This document shows, piece by piece, positions 1-6,431 of a stretch of DNA of 24,507 nt. The stretch spans positions 1-24,507 of IMG/VR virus record IMGVR_UViG_3300006754_006448, one strand, 5' to 3'. The notes under the pieces are model-generated. The model saw only the letters and a program-made list of their open reading frames with translations. It was not told the origin of the DNA and searched no databases. A program made the translations under genes and the position numbers. This DNA comes from a virus. Every line of letters begins with the position of its first letter. Positions within the stretch are counted from its first letter, which is position 1.

Positions 1-1
1 C

Positions 2-769
2 AGCAAGTTTGAAATCTTCCAAGGGGCCGAAGAGGTTAAACTAAACTTAGGCACCCTGTCTGCGCTTATTCAGGCTGGTGCGCTAGAAGGAAGCTACAGC
101 CAATCGAGAAGTAAGATTGTGCTCGAGGCCCAGTTATGGAAAATTTTAACGAGAAGAGAGAGGGAAAGATGCTTGGCCCTCGCTCAAGAAAAAAATCACA
201 ATCTAATAGATATAATAAATCATTTAAAAAAACCCCAGAAGCAAGACGGCAAACCATTTATCAAAGAGTCTAGGTACGGAACGATTAAAAAGAGATACTT
301 ACCGTATTTAGAAATATACAAACAAAATAGCGTTTCAGAGTCATTTGCAAACTGGTATTATGAAAATAGTCTCCTCGGATATACCCACGGAAAAATGCTG
401 AAAGATATATTTTCTGACGAAAGACAAGACCTTGTGACCATAGAAGAAATAGAAGATTCTGTTGAAAATTCAAGAGTTACTTGCATCGGCACGGTGACCA
501 AAGGCTGGAGCAGGAAAAGTAAAAACGGAAACTCTTATTATAAGTGCATATTCACGGACGAAACGGGAGAATATCAAGCGATGATATTCAATAGCAAGAT
601 GGGCAATAAAATGGATCGGTGCAAAGAGGACAACGGGGGGCTACCTAAAGAAAAGAATATTGTTATAATTCGAGGAAGAAAAAAAGATGGCGGAGTAATA
701 TTCGCAGAGATGATAACCGTACAAGATTATAAAATCTTCACTAAACTTTCAGAACTAAAAGACAAATGA
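2..769 (+). CDS. dnaE: DNA polymerase III alpha subunit (DnaE-type), C-terminal part
   Basis: This is the 3' end of a replicative polymerase gene; the frame is open from base 2 and enters from outside the window. A GTG at 119 is only an internal codon, because the family signature begins upstream of it. The visible protein of about 255 residues shows the C-terminal order of DnaE: a helix-hairpin-helix-like segment (LSALIQAGAL, near 50-85), a segment resembling the DnaE LLGxxxSGHPL element (SLLGYTHGKML, near 370-400), then an OB-fold with GTVTKGWSRKSKNGN and FTDETGEYQAMIF (near 475-600), which in DnaE binds single-stranded DNA. The catalytic palm and PHP domains lie outside. It ends in an ATGA overlap with the epimerase gene, so the two are probably co-translated. 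Assignment to the DnaE family is firm; whether the whole polymerase is intact cannot be seen. Confidence 0.8.
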   Translation, partial: SKFEIFQGAEEVKLNLGTLSALIQAGALEGSYSQSRSKIVLEAQLWKILTRRERERCLALAQEKNHNLIDIINHLKKPQKQDGKPFIKESRYGTIKKRYLPYLEIYKQNSVSESFANWYYENSLLGYTHGKMLKDIFSDERQDLVTIEEIEDSVENSRVTCIGTVTKGWSRKSKNGNSYYKCIFTDETGEYQAMIFNSKMGNKMDRCKEDNGGLPKEKNIVIIRGRKKDGGVIFAEMITVQDYKIFTKLSELKDK

Positions 770-1650
770 AATATTTAGTAACAGGCGGTGCAGGATTTAT
801 CGGAAGCCACATTGTTGACAGGCTCATAAACGAAGGAAATGAAGTTGTTATTATCGATAATCTCGTTGGCGGAAATAATATAAACCCGAAAGCAGAACTT
901 GTCGTTTTAGATATTAGTAAAGAAGAAAACCAAACGACCCTTCGCAGAAAGATGGAGAATACTGATACAGTCTTTCATTGCGCAGCCATCCCAAGAGTTC
1001 AGCCGTCAATAAAAAATCCGCGAAAGTATCATAAGGCAAACGTCGACGGAACCTTTAATGTTCTGTTGTCAGCAAGGGATAGCGGCGTCCGTAGAGTCGT
1101 ATACAGCGCATCTTCATCAGCTTATGGAGACCAAGAGGAAAGCCCCCAGACAGAGTCTATGCCCGTTGCCCCCATGAGCCCATATGGGCTACAAAAATTA
1201 ATAGGGGAGCAATACTGTTTTGTCTTTTCAAAATGTTACGACCTACAAACCGTTAGCCTTAGGTATTTTAATATATATGGAGAGAGACAAGTCGTTGATG
1301 GAGCATACCCGACAGTCATAGGAATATTTTTAAAACAAAAACAAGATCGCGAAAAGCTTACCATAACTAATGACGGAGAGCAAAGAAGAGACTTTACTTA
1401 TGTCGCTGACGCTGTTGAAGCAAATATTTTAGCGTCGAGAAGCGACAAGGTCGGTCACGGTGAAGTGATCAACATAGGGAGAGGTAGCAATTATTCAGTT
1501 AATGAAATTGCAAACATTATAGGCGGGGAAACAGAAAACATTGGAGAAAGGCCTGAGCCAAGACAAACCCTTGCTGACCGGTCATTGGCCGAAAAATTAC
1601 TGGGGTGGGTTCCTCGAACAGACGTAAAACATTGGCTAATTAATAAATAA
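766..1650 (+). CDS. NAD-dependent nucleotide-sugar epimerase/dehydratase (extended SDR)
   Basis: This 294-residue extended short-chain dehydrogenase/reductase is probably a nucleotide-sugar 4-epimerase. The N-terminus has the NAD-binding glycine motif GGAGFIG (7-13) and an acidic residue ending beta-2 (D31). HCAA is at 71-74, the catalytic serine region SASSSAYGD at 114-122, and the catalytic YxxxK pair is Y140 and K144 in SPYGLQK. RYFNIYGERQ (166-175) and RRDFTYVADAVEA (207-219) are typical of GalE/WbpP-like epimerases. The length is slightly below the usual 310-340, with a short C-terminus. It starts on the ATGA overlapping the polymerase stop. In context it could supply an activated sugar to the downstream glycosyltransferases, which is inference. 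The exact substrate (UDP-Glc, UDP-GlcNAc or another) cannot be read from the sequence. Confidence 0.85.
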   Translation: MKYLVTGGAGFIGSHIVDRLINEGNEVVIIDNLVGGNNINPKAELVVLDISKEENQTTLRRKMENTDTVFHCAAIPRVQPSIKNPRKYHKANVDGTFNVLLSARDSGVRRVVYSASSSAYGDQEESPQTESMPVAPMSPYGLQKLIGEQYCFVFSKCYDLQTVSLRYFNIYGERQVVDGAYPTVIGIFLKQKQDREKLTITNDGEQRRDFTYVADAVEANILASRSDKVGHGEVINIGRGSNYSVNEIANIIGGETENIGERPEPRQTLADRSLAEKLLGWVPRTDVKHWLINK

Positions 1651-1665
1651 AATACATGGAGAAGC

Positions 1666-1694
1666 TTGACAAAGCTTAATTCCTGTGTTAGAAT
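1666..1694 (+). promoter_or_regulatory. Sigma70-type promoter, leaderless, for the SSB-like gene
   Basis: A perfect -35 box TTGACA (1666-1671) is followed by a 17-base spacer and the -10 box TAGAAT (1689-1694). An extended -10 TG lies at 1686-1687. Only six bases separate the -10 box from the ATG at 1701, so the expected transcription start (seven bases after the -10 box) falls on the A of the start codon. There is no room for a Shine-Dalgarno sequence. The sequence match is direct; the start-site position is inferred from standard spacing. Confidence 0.75.
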
Positions 1695-1700
1695 GACCTT

Positions 1701-2246
1701 ATGATACAGTTCTATAAACCAAACGCAAAGAATACAGGAACCGCGTGCTCCTTTTGGCTGAACAGAGATGGCTCTGTCATGTCTTCTATGATTAAACAGG
1801 CTTCTTGGGATAGCAAGAAGAGGATCGGCTCTTTCGCGAAAAATAAAGACAACCCCAAGGGCAGGGTAATAACAAAACTGAGCAGGACAGAAGTCGGGGG
1901 AGTACTAGACTCACTTGAAAGTAATAGAGAATTTTCCGCCTATCACCAAAGCCAAAACCAAGTCCTTCAGATAAAGTTTTGTCCATACTTGCGAGACGGA
2001 AATCAGGTCGGCTTTTCTTTCTCTATTAATAAGCAGGAAAAGGAAGACTCAACTGCAAAAACAGGCTTTATTATAGGCTTTACTTTTCCAGAGGCTAGAC
2101 TTTTAAGGCACGACTTGGAAAATTTTTTAGATAAAACGGCTCCTTCTTCTCAAAATAACCAAGAAGAAAAGCCCATCGAAATCGAAGAGTCTGACTTGAG
2201 TGATGAAAATGATGGTGACGACGACGGCGGCGAAATGCCGTGGTGA
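1701..2246 (+). CDS. Putative single-stranded DNA-binding protein with acidic C-terminal tail
   Basis: The protein has 181 residues. The first 145 or so have alternating beta-type sequence with basic and aromatic residues (FYKPN, FWLNRDGS, LQIKFCPY, FSFSINKQ), compatible with a small ssDNA-binding fold. Residues from about 155 form a strongly acidic tail with runs of D, E and G, ending in GEMPW. Bacterial SSB and T7 gp2.5 also end in an acidic tail with a terminal aromatic residue that recruits partner proteins, and that resemblance is the main ground for the call. The family is not recognised by sequence. Its own strong promoter, the polymerase gene upstream and a probable annealing protein downstream fit a role in replication or recombination. 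An unrelated acidic-tailed DNA-metabolism protein remains possible. Confidence 0.5.
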   Translation: MIQFYKPNAKNTGTACSFWLNRDGSVMSSMIKQASWDSKKRIGSFAKNKDNPKGRVITKLSRTEVGGVLDSLESNREFSAYHQSQNQVLQIKFCPYLRDGNQVGFSFSINKQEKEDSTAKTGFIIGFTFPEARLLRHDLENFLDKTAPSSQNNQEEKPIEIEESDLSDENDGDDDGGEMPW

Positions 2247-2253
2247 GTTCGCT

Positions 2254-4173
2254 ATGTCTAAAAAGAAAAAGATATTATTTCAAAGCGATTATTCGCTAGC
2301 AAAGACTGGCTTTGGCAGAAATGCCAAAGCCGTACTTACTTATTTATATAAGACCGGAAAGTATGATATAGTTCATTACTGCTGTGGCTTAAATTGGTCT
2401 AACCCCCAACTAGAAAGAACGCCTTGGAAATCTATAGGGGCTCTTCCAGACAGCCAGCAGGAGATGGAAAATTTGCGAAGAGACCCCACCCTAGAAAGAA
2501 TGGCTAGCTATGGGGCGCATTATTTAGATAGAGTTATAGAACAGGAAAAGCCAGATGTATATATCGCAGTTCAAGATATTTGGGGTGTAGATTTCGCAAT
2601 TGAAAAGCCTTGGTTCGATAAAATAAATTCTATTATTTGGACAACGCTCGATTCCTTACCGATCCTTCCAAGCGCGATAGAAAAAGCTCCGAAAATAAAA
2701 AACTATTGGATTTGGAGCAACTTCGCGACCAAGGCCTTACACAAGCTTGGGCACGAACACGTTAAGACTGTTCACGGTGCGGTAGATGATTCAGAATTTT
2801 TAAGACTTACGGATAAAAAAAGAAAAGAATTAAGAAATAATTCTGGAGTCCCAGAAAATGCTTACGTCATCGGATTTGTTTTTAGGAATCAATTAAGAAA
2901 ATCTGTACCGAATCTACTTGAGGGTTACAAAATTTGGAAAGAAAGAAACCCCAAGACAGAAAGTCGCCTCCTCTTACATACCCACTTCGGGGAAGGCTGG
3001 AATATTCACCGCTTGGCCGACGAGCATGGCATAGACAAAAATGAGATTCTGACAACTCACATTTGCAGATCGTGCGGAGCATATGAAATAAAGCCATTTG
3101 ACGGACAAGACAAAGACTGCTCCTCCTGTAAAGCTGAAAAGTCAGTAGTAACCACGCAGGTTAGCAATGGCATAACTGAGTCTCAGCTTAATGAAGTATA
3201 CAATTTAATGGATGTTTACTGTCACCCCTTCACTTCAGGCGGACAAGAAATACCAATACAAGAAGCAAAGTTGACAGAATTAATTACGCTAGTTACAAAC
3301 TATAGCTGCGGAGAAGAAATGTGCGAGCCAGAAGCAAATTCCATTGCTTTGAAATGGAGCGAATACAGAGAACACGGTACAGAATTTATCAAAGCGTCTA
3401 CTTGCCCCAAATCGATAGCAAAGGAATTGAACAAGGTATTCAAAATGTCTCCCCAGAAGAAAAAAGAAATGGGAAAAAAAGCTAGGCAGTGGACAATCGA
3501 TTATTTTTCTCCGAAAAGTGTTGGCGATATTATTGAGAAAAAAATAGATTCCTGTGATTTCGTAGAATATAATTTTTCCCTAAAAGAAGAACCCAAAAAT
3601 CCTCACGCGGAGATACCCGACATGGAGGATGACGCAGAGTGGTTAATTGCTATATACAAAGAAGTATTAAAAATGAAAGTTGACCAAGAGGACGGGGGTC
3701 ACAAATATTGGATGGAAGAAATCTCCAAGGGGATGAAGAGGGCAGACATAGAAAACTACTTTAGGAAAGTTGCTTCAGAAAACGAAAACAAAGTAGAAGT
3801 AAAATTTGAAGATACGCTTAGTAAAGATGACGATGGGAGAAGAATACTTTACGTTATGCCAGAAAGCATAGGGGATGTATTTTTATCTACGAGTTTATTT
3901 AAATCAATAAATGAACTTTATCCTAATTATAATTTATATGTTGCCACCAAACCAGAAAATTTTGAAGTACTAGATGGAAATGAATACATTCATAAAACTT
4001 TACCGTATACGCCCCAAATGGATAACCTGCTTTGGTTAGAGGGTCAGGGGCAGCACAAAGGTTATTTCGAAATCGCATTTCTACCTCATGTTAATACCCA
4101 AAAAATGTTAACATATTTACATAACGCCAAAGATAAATTAGCCTACGATATTAAATATGCCACACCTAATTGA
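2254..4173 (+). CDS. Multidomain glycosyltransferase: GT4 with zinc ribbon, DUF4214-like segment, N-terminal half of GT9
   Basis: The protein has 639 residues. The ATG at 2254 is preferred over 2200 because GGTGAG lies eight bases upstream, overlapping the previous stop, and because it avoids a 47-base overlap and a low-complexity start. Residues 5-435 are a GT-B fold, GT4-like enzyme: N-terminal Rossmann domain with TGFGRNA, nucleotide-binding half from VIGFVFRN (205-212), and SGGQEIPIQEA (328-338). In that last element the second Glu of the EX7E motif is present (E337) but the first is Gly. A zinc-ribbon-like insert has Cys271, 274, 289 and 292. Residues about 460-508 resemble DUF4214 (WLIAIYKEVLK, YWMEEISKGM). 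Residues 529-639 match the acceptor domain of GT9 heptosyltransferases (RILYVMPESIGDVFLSTSLF). The GT9 domain stops mid-fold and continues in the next frame. Confidence 0.75.
   Translation: MSKKKKILFQSDYSLAKTGFGRNAKAVLTYLYKTGKYDIVHYCCGLNWSNPQLERTPWKSIGALPDSQQEMENLRRDPTLERMASYGAHYLDRVIEQEKPDVYIAVQDIWGVDFAIEKPWFDKINSIIWTTLDSLPILPSAIEKAPKIKNYWIWSNFATKALHKLGHEHVKTVHGAVDDSEFLRLTDKKRKELRNNSGVPENAYVIGFVFRNQLRKSVPNLLEGYKIWKERNPKTESRLLLHTHFGEGWNIHRLADEHGIDKNEILTTHICRSCGAYEIKPFDGQDKDCSSCKAEKSVVTTQVSNGITESQLNEVYNLMDVYCHPFTSGGQEIPIQEAKLTELITLVTNYSCGEEMCEPEANSIALKWSEYREHGTEFIKASTCPKSIAKELNKVFKMSPQKKKEMGKKARQWTIDYFSPKSVGDIIEKKIDSCDFVEYNFSLKEEPKNPHAEIPDMEDDAEWLIAIYKEVLKMKVDQEDGGHKYWMEEISKGMKRADIENYFRKVASENENKVEVKFEDTLSKDDDGRRILYVMPESIGDVFLSTSLFKSINELYPNYNLYVATKPENFEVLDGNEYIHKTLPYTPQMDNLLWLEGQGQHKGYFEIAFLPHVNTQKMLTYLHNAKDKLAYDIKYATPN
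3064..3129 (+). other. Zinc-ribbon-like CxxC-x14-CxxC insert in the GT4 domain
   Basis: Residues 271-292 of the glycosyltransferase carry two CxxC pairs (CRSC and CSSC) separated by 14 residues, the spacing of a rubredoxin-type zinc ribbon. The insert lies between GT4 core elements in the C-terminal Rossmann half, after EHGIDKNEILTTH. Zinc binding is inferred from the cysteine pattern. Confidence 0.6.
4139..4173 (+). other. Frame junction (+1) splitting a GT9 domain between two overlapping ORFs
   Basis: The GT9 domain is encoded in frame 1 up to TGA 4171-4173 and continues in frame 2, which is open from just after TAG 4139-4141. The shared window is 4142-4173. Joining the frames here would give a continuous heptosyltransferase-like protein with nothing missing. 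The longest single-base run in the window is AAA (4153-4155). An ATG at 4157 lacks a clear Shine-Dalgarno. Candidate explanations are reinitiation, ribosomal frameshift, mutation or a sequence error. Confidence 0.7.
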
Positions 4174-5347
4174 GACATACGCACTGAACTGTGGGCTTAA
4201 GATAGATGAGCCTTCAATTTTGGAAAAATATTATCCAATTAATTTGGATAAATACATTACCCTTCACCCGAGAAGTAAATATAATTCTAAATGTTATGAC
4301 TATTGGCAAGAAGTTATAGATATAATCCACAAACCCCTTGCTGAAAAAAATATACACATTGTGCAAATTGGGGGCAAGGGCGACCCGCCCTACAATAAAT
4401 GTCAGCATACTCAAGGAAGCACAAATATAGGTCAGGTAGCCTACATCGTCAGCAACGCAGATCTTCACCTTGGCGTAGATAGCTTCCCCACCCATGTAGC
4501 CTCGAAATATAGAAAAAAAATTGTAAGTTTGTATTCGAATACGTATGCAGATATAGTCGGCCCATACTGGGGGGACAAGAAAGATCACATATTAATAGAG
4601 CCAGAACTGACAGAGGCAAGGCCAAGGCCGTCCTATTCTGCTGAAGAGGCCCCCAAGTCTGTCAATGACATAAAACCAGAAGACATTGCCTCTTGCGTTT
4701 TTGAACTTCTTGATATAGAATACAAAAACAAACTTCTCTCCGTAACCAGAGGCCCTTCATATTTACAAAAACAAGTCGAGGCTATTCCAGATTCAATAAT
4801 TGACATAAATAAGATTGGTGTTGACTCCCTAATCGTAAGAATGGATTATCATTTCGATGAAAATATTCTCTTAAATCAGATGGCTAGAAACCCATGTTCA
4901 GTTATTACTGATAAACCAATAGACTTGAACATCTTTAAAAACCTGAGAAAAAACTTGGTGCAAGTAATCTATCTAATTAAAGAAAACCATGACCCAGACT
5001 TTGTTAAAGCTTGCCACAATCTTGGCGTCCAATGTATTTTATTGAGCGAACTAGACGCAGATAAAATTGAATCAGCTAAACTTTATTACATGGATTATGG
5101 AACCGTAATTAAAAAATCCACCATTGCCCCACAAGATATAGAGGCCGTAAAAAAGCACGGAATAAAAAATCTTTTTTATAAATCAAATAAATTTTTAGTA
5201 AGCGAAGGAAAAGTTTACCCCTCTAAAGCTGCGTGGGAAGAAAAAAAACCTACAGATATGTTAATCCCAAAGGTTTTCCCCGTCATAAACAAAGATTCAT
5301 TTTGGGAAAAAATGGATGAGTATTATATTCTTAAGAAAGACCCTTGA
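4157..5347 (+). CDS. C-terminal half of GT9 heptosyltransferase-like protein plus unknown C-terminal domain
   Basis: The frame has 396 residues from ATG 4157. Residues 1-150 match the donor-binding half of GT9 (ADP-heptose:LPS heptosyltransferase family): YITLHPRS (33-40), VQIGGKGD (69-76), then IGQVAYIVSNADLHLGVDS followed by FPTHVAS, equivalent to the family pattern of a stretch of small residues ending in vGvDSGpxHlA. The conserved Gly after DS is replaced by Phe. The acceptor half is in the upstream gene, overlapping by 17 bases in another frame, so this may be expressed as a fusion or as a separate half. Residues about 190-396 are not recognised; they are mixed alpha/beta with many Asp and Lys. 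The TGA stop (5345-5347) lies inside the -35 box of the next gene. Confidence 0.65.
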   Translation: MPHLIETYALNCGLKIDEPSILEKYYPINLDKYITLHPRSKYNSKCYDYWQEVIDIIHKPLAEKNIHIVQIGGKGDPPYNKCQHTQGSTNIGQVAYIVSNADLHLGVDSFPTHVASKYRKKIVSLYSNTYADIVGPYWGDKKDHILIEPELTEARPRPSYSAEEAPKSVNDIKPEDIASCVFELLDIEYKNKLLSVTRGPSYLQKQVEAIPDSIIDINKIGVDSLIVRMDYHFDENILLNQMARNPCSVITDKPIDLNIFKNLRKNLVQVIYLIKENHDPDFVKACHNLGVQCILLSELDADKIESAKLYYMDYGTVIKKSTIAPQDIEAVKKHGIKNLFYKSNKFLVSEGKVYPSKAAWEEKKPTDMLIPKVFPVINKDSFWEKMDEYYILKKDP

Positions 5348-5372
5348 CACCACCTCTAATGTGTGTTAATAT
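5344..5372 (+). promoter_or_regulatory. Sigma70-type promoter, leaderless, for the Rad52-like gene
   Basis: The -35 box TTGACA (5344-5349) is perfect, the spacer is 17 bases, and the -10 box is TAATAT (5367-5372) with an extended TG at 5364-5365. The ATG at 5378 is five bases after the -10 box, so transcription should start at or within one base of the start codon. The layout closely repeats the promoter at 1666-1694. The -35 box contains the stop codon of the upstream gene. Confidence 0.75.
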
Positions 5373-5377
5373 GTAGT

Positions 5378-6115
5378 ATGACAGCAGCAAAAAAGAAGGC
5401 CGAGTGCGTACCCCCCACTACATTTACAAGAAACAAGTTCGGTCTTTTGGATCATGTAAATTATATTTTTAATGAGGACGGCCTGATTGACTGGCGAAAG
5501 ATGGTAGACACGGAACACTTAGTGCCCAACCGTCAATACACCAATGAAACAGATGTAACGAAACTAAGAGACAATCAACTACTTATTCTTCTCGGGGGTA
5601 TAAAAGAGCTTGCTCAAATTCGTGGTTATACGAGTGTCGAATACGATACCGCATCCCCCTCCGCTGACTATGTAGTGGCAACTTGTAAAATTTCTTGGAT
5701 ACCCAATTACGAAACTGAACAAAATCAAATAATCTTTTCTGCGATAGGAGACGCTGGGCCGCACAATACAGATAGCTTTGCCAAGAATTTCTTAGGCCCA
5801 ATTGCTGAGAACAGAGCTTTCGTCCGCTGCGTCCGCAACTTTTTAAAAATTCATATAGTCGCAAAAGACGAGATGGCCCCTAGCGCCAAGACAACTAGGC
5901 CCACCTCTACTGATCCTGACAACGGCGGCACAGACCCCAAGTCATTACTTCAAAGCGTTATGAAGGAAAAAGGAATTTCGTTCGACAATATTAAACAAAG
6001 GCTGAAGGAAGAGAAGTTCGAGGGGTCAGAAAGTATAAAAGAAATATCAGACATATCTAATGTTAAAATTTTTGAACTAATACAAAGACTCAAAAAACTT
6101 AAATCTAAATTTTAG
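5378..6115 (+). CDS. Putative Rad52-superfamily-like ssDNA annealing protein
   Basis: The protein has 245 residues. The start at ATG 5378 is chosen because an upstream in-frame GTG at 5363 lies within the promoter spacer, upstream of the expected transcription start. The core (about 20-165) has LGGIKELAQIRGYTSVEY and AENRAFVRCVRNFLKI (143-158). The latter resembles the conserved helix of phage annealing proteins of the Rad52/Sak group, where an A-E-x-R-A/K-R-A-x-R pattern is common. A Ser/Thr/Pro/Asp-rich linker (about 165-185) leads to a small helical C-terminal domain (LLQSVMKEKGISFDNIKQRL) of a kind seen at the end of recombinases. With the polymerase and SSB-like genes nearby, a role in recombination-dependent replication is plausible. 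It overlaps the convergent minus-strand gene by 11 bases. The family call needs a structure-based search. Confidence 0.45.
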   Translation: MTAAKKKAECVPPTTFTRNKFGLLDHVNYIFNEDGLIDWRKMVDTEHLVPNRQYTNETDVTKLRDNQLLILLGGIKELAQIRGYTSVEYDTASPSADYVVATCKISWIPNYETEQNQIIFSAIGDAGPHNTDSFAKNFLGPIAENRAFVRCVRNFLKIHIVAKDEMAPSAKTTRPTSTDPDNGGTDPKSLLQSVMKEKGISFDNIKQRLKEEKFEGSESIKEISDISNVKIFELIQRLKKLKSKF

Positions 6116-6431
6116 GATTATCTTCCTTAACAAATTTAATATAATTTATTAATTCATCGAGTTTCTCAGGCCTACCCATTTGCGCCTCCGTAAGGGCTTC
6201 AAATTGTTTGTGGGTGGGCCATTCAGAAAGAATACTTCTTCTTCTGTTTTCTAAGACTTCTTCATTATTTAACTTGCCTTGAAATTCTTGACTATCCCAT
6301 GTTTCTTGCAATTCTGATTCATTAGGTTTTGCGACCCCTTGATCCTGCCACACGAGACCCACATATGAATTGCCAGCTAGGCTCCACTCACAGTCTGCGT
6401 AATTTAATTCTAGTATTTTTGCTATGTCCAT
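6105..6431 (-). CDS. Small tail-fibre-associated protein
   Basis: This 108-residue protein is the last gene of the minus-strand fibre operon. Its N-terminal half contains EWSLAGNSYVGLVW and QGVAKPNESELQETW, a W-x-G-x-Y-x-GL-x-W ... KP-x-E-x-EL-x-x-W pattern I associate with small proteins or domains next to phage tail fibres. The C-terminal half is helical and charged (LDELINYIKFVKEDN). Its ATG overlaps the stop of the collagen-like fibre gene (TAATG at 6433-6429), suggesting translational coupling and a shared stoichiometric or chaperone role. Its stop overlaps the opposite gene's 3' end by 11 bases. A fibre chaperone or a fibre component are both possible; the function is not proven by sequence. 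Confidence 0.5.
   Translation of the reverse strand: MDIAKILELNYADCEWSLAGNSYVGLVWQDQGVAKPNESELQETWDSQEFQGKLNNEEVLENRRRSILSEWPTHKQFEALTEAQMGRPEKLDELINYIKFVKEDNPKI

Noticed and set aside
119-121. GTG at 119 as the start of a separate small protein
   Set aside because: The frame is open to the window edge and the DnaE-like pattern begins upstream of it.
2200-2253. ATG at 2200 as the start of the GT4-GT9 protein
   Set aside because: It would add a Met/Thr-rich extension overlapping the acidic tail of the previous gene; ATG 2254 has GGTGAG upstream and begins just before the Rossmann core.
4150-4176. A prfB-type programmed +1 frameshift at the GT9 junction
   Set aside because: The codon before TGA is AAT and would have to re-pair with ATT; there is no CTT-TGA-C context and no Shine-Dalgarno-like stimulator. 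Frameshifting is left open but this mechanism is not supported.
5363-5377. GTG at 5363 as the start of the Rad52-like protein
   Set aside because: It lies inside the promoter spacer, upstream of the expected transcription start; ATG 5378 fits the -10 box position.
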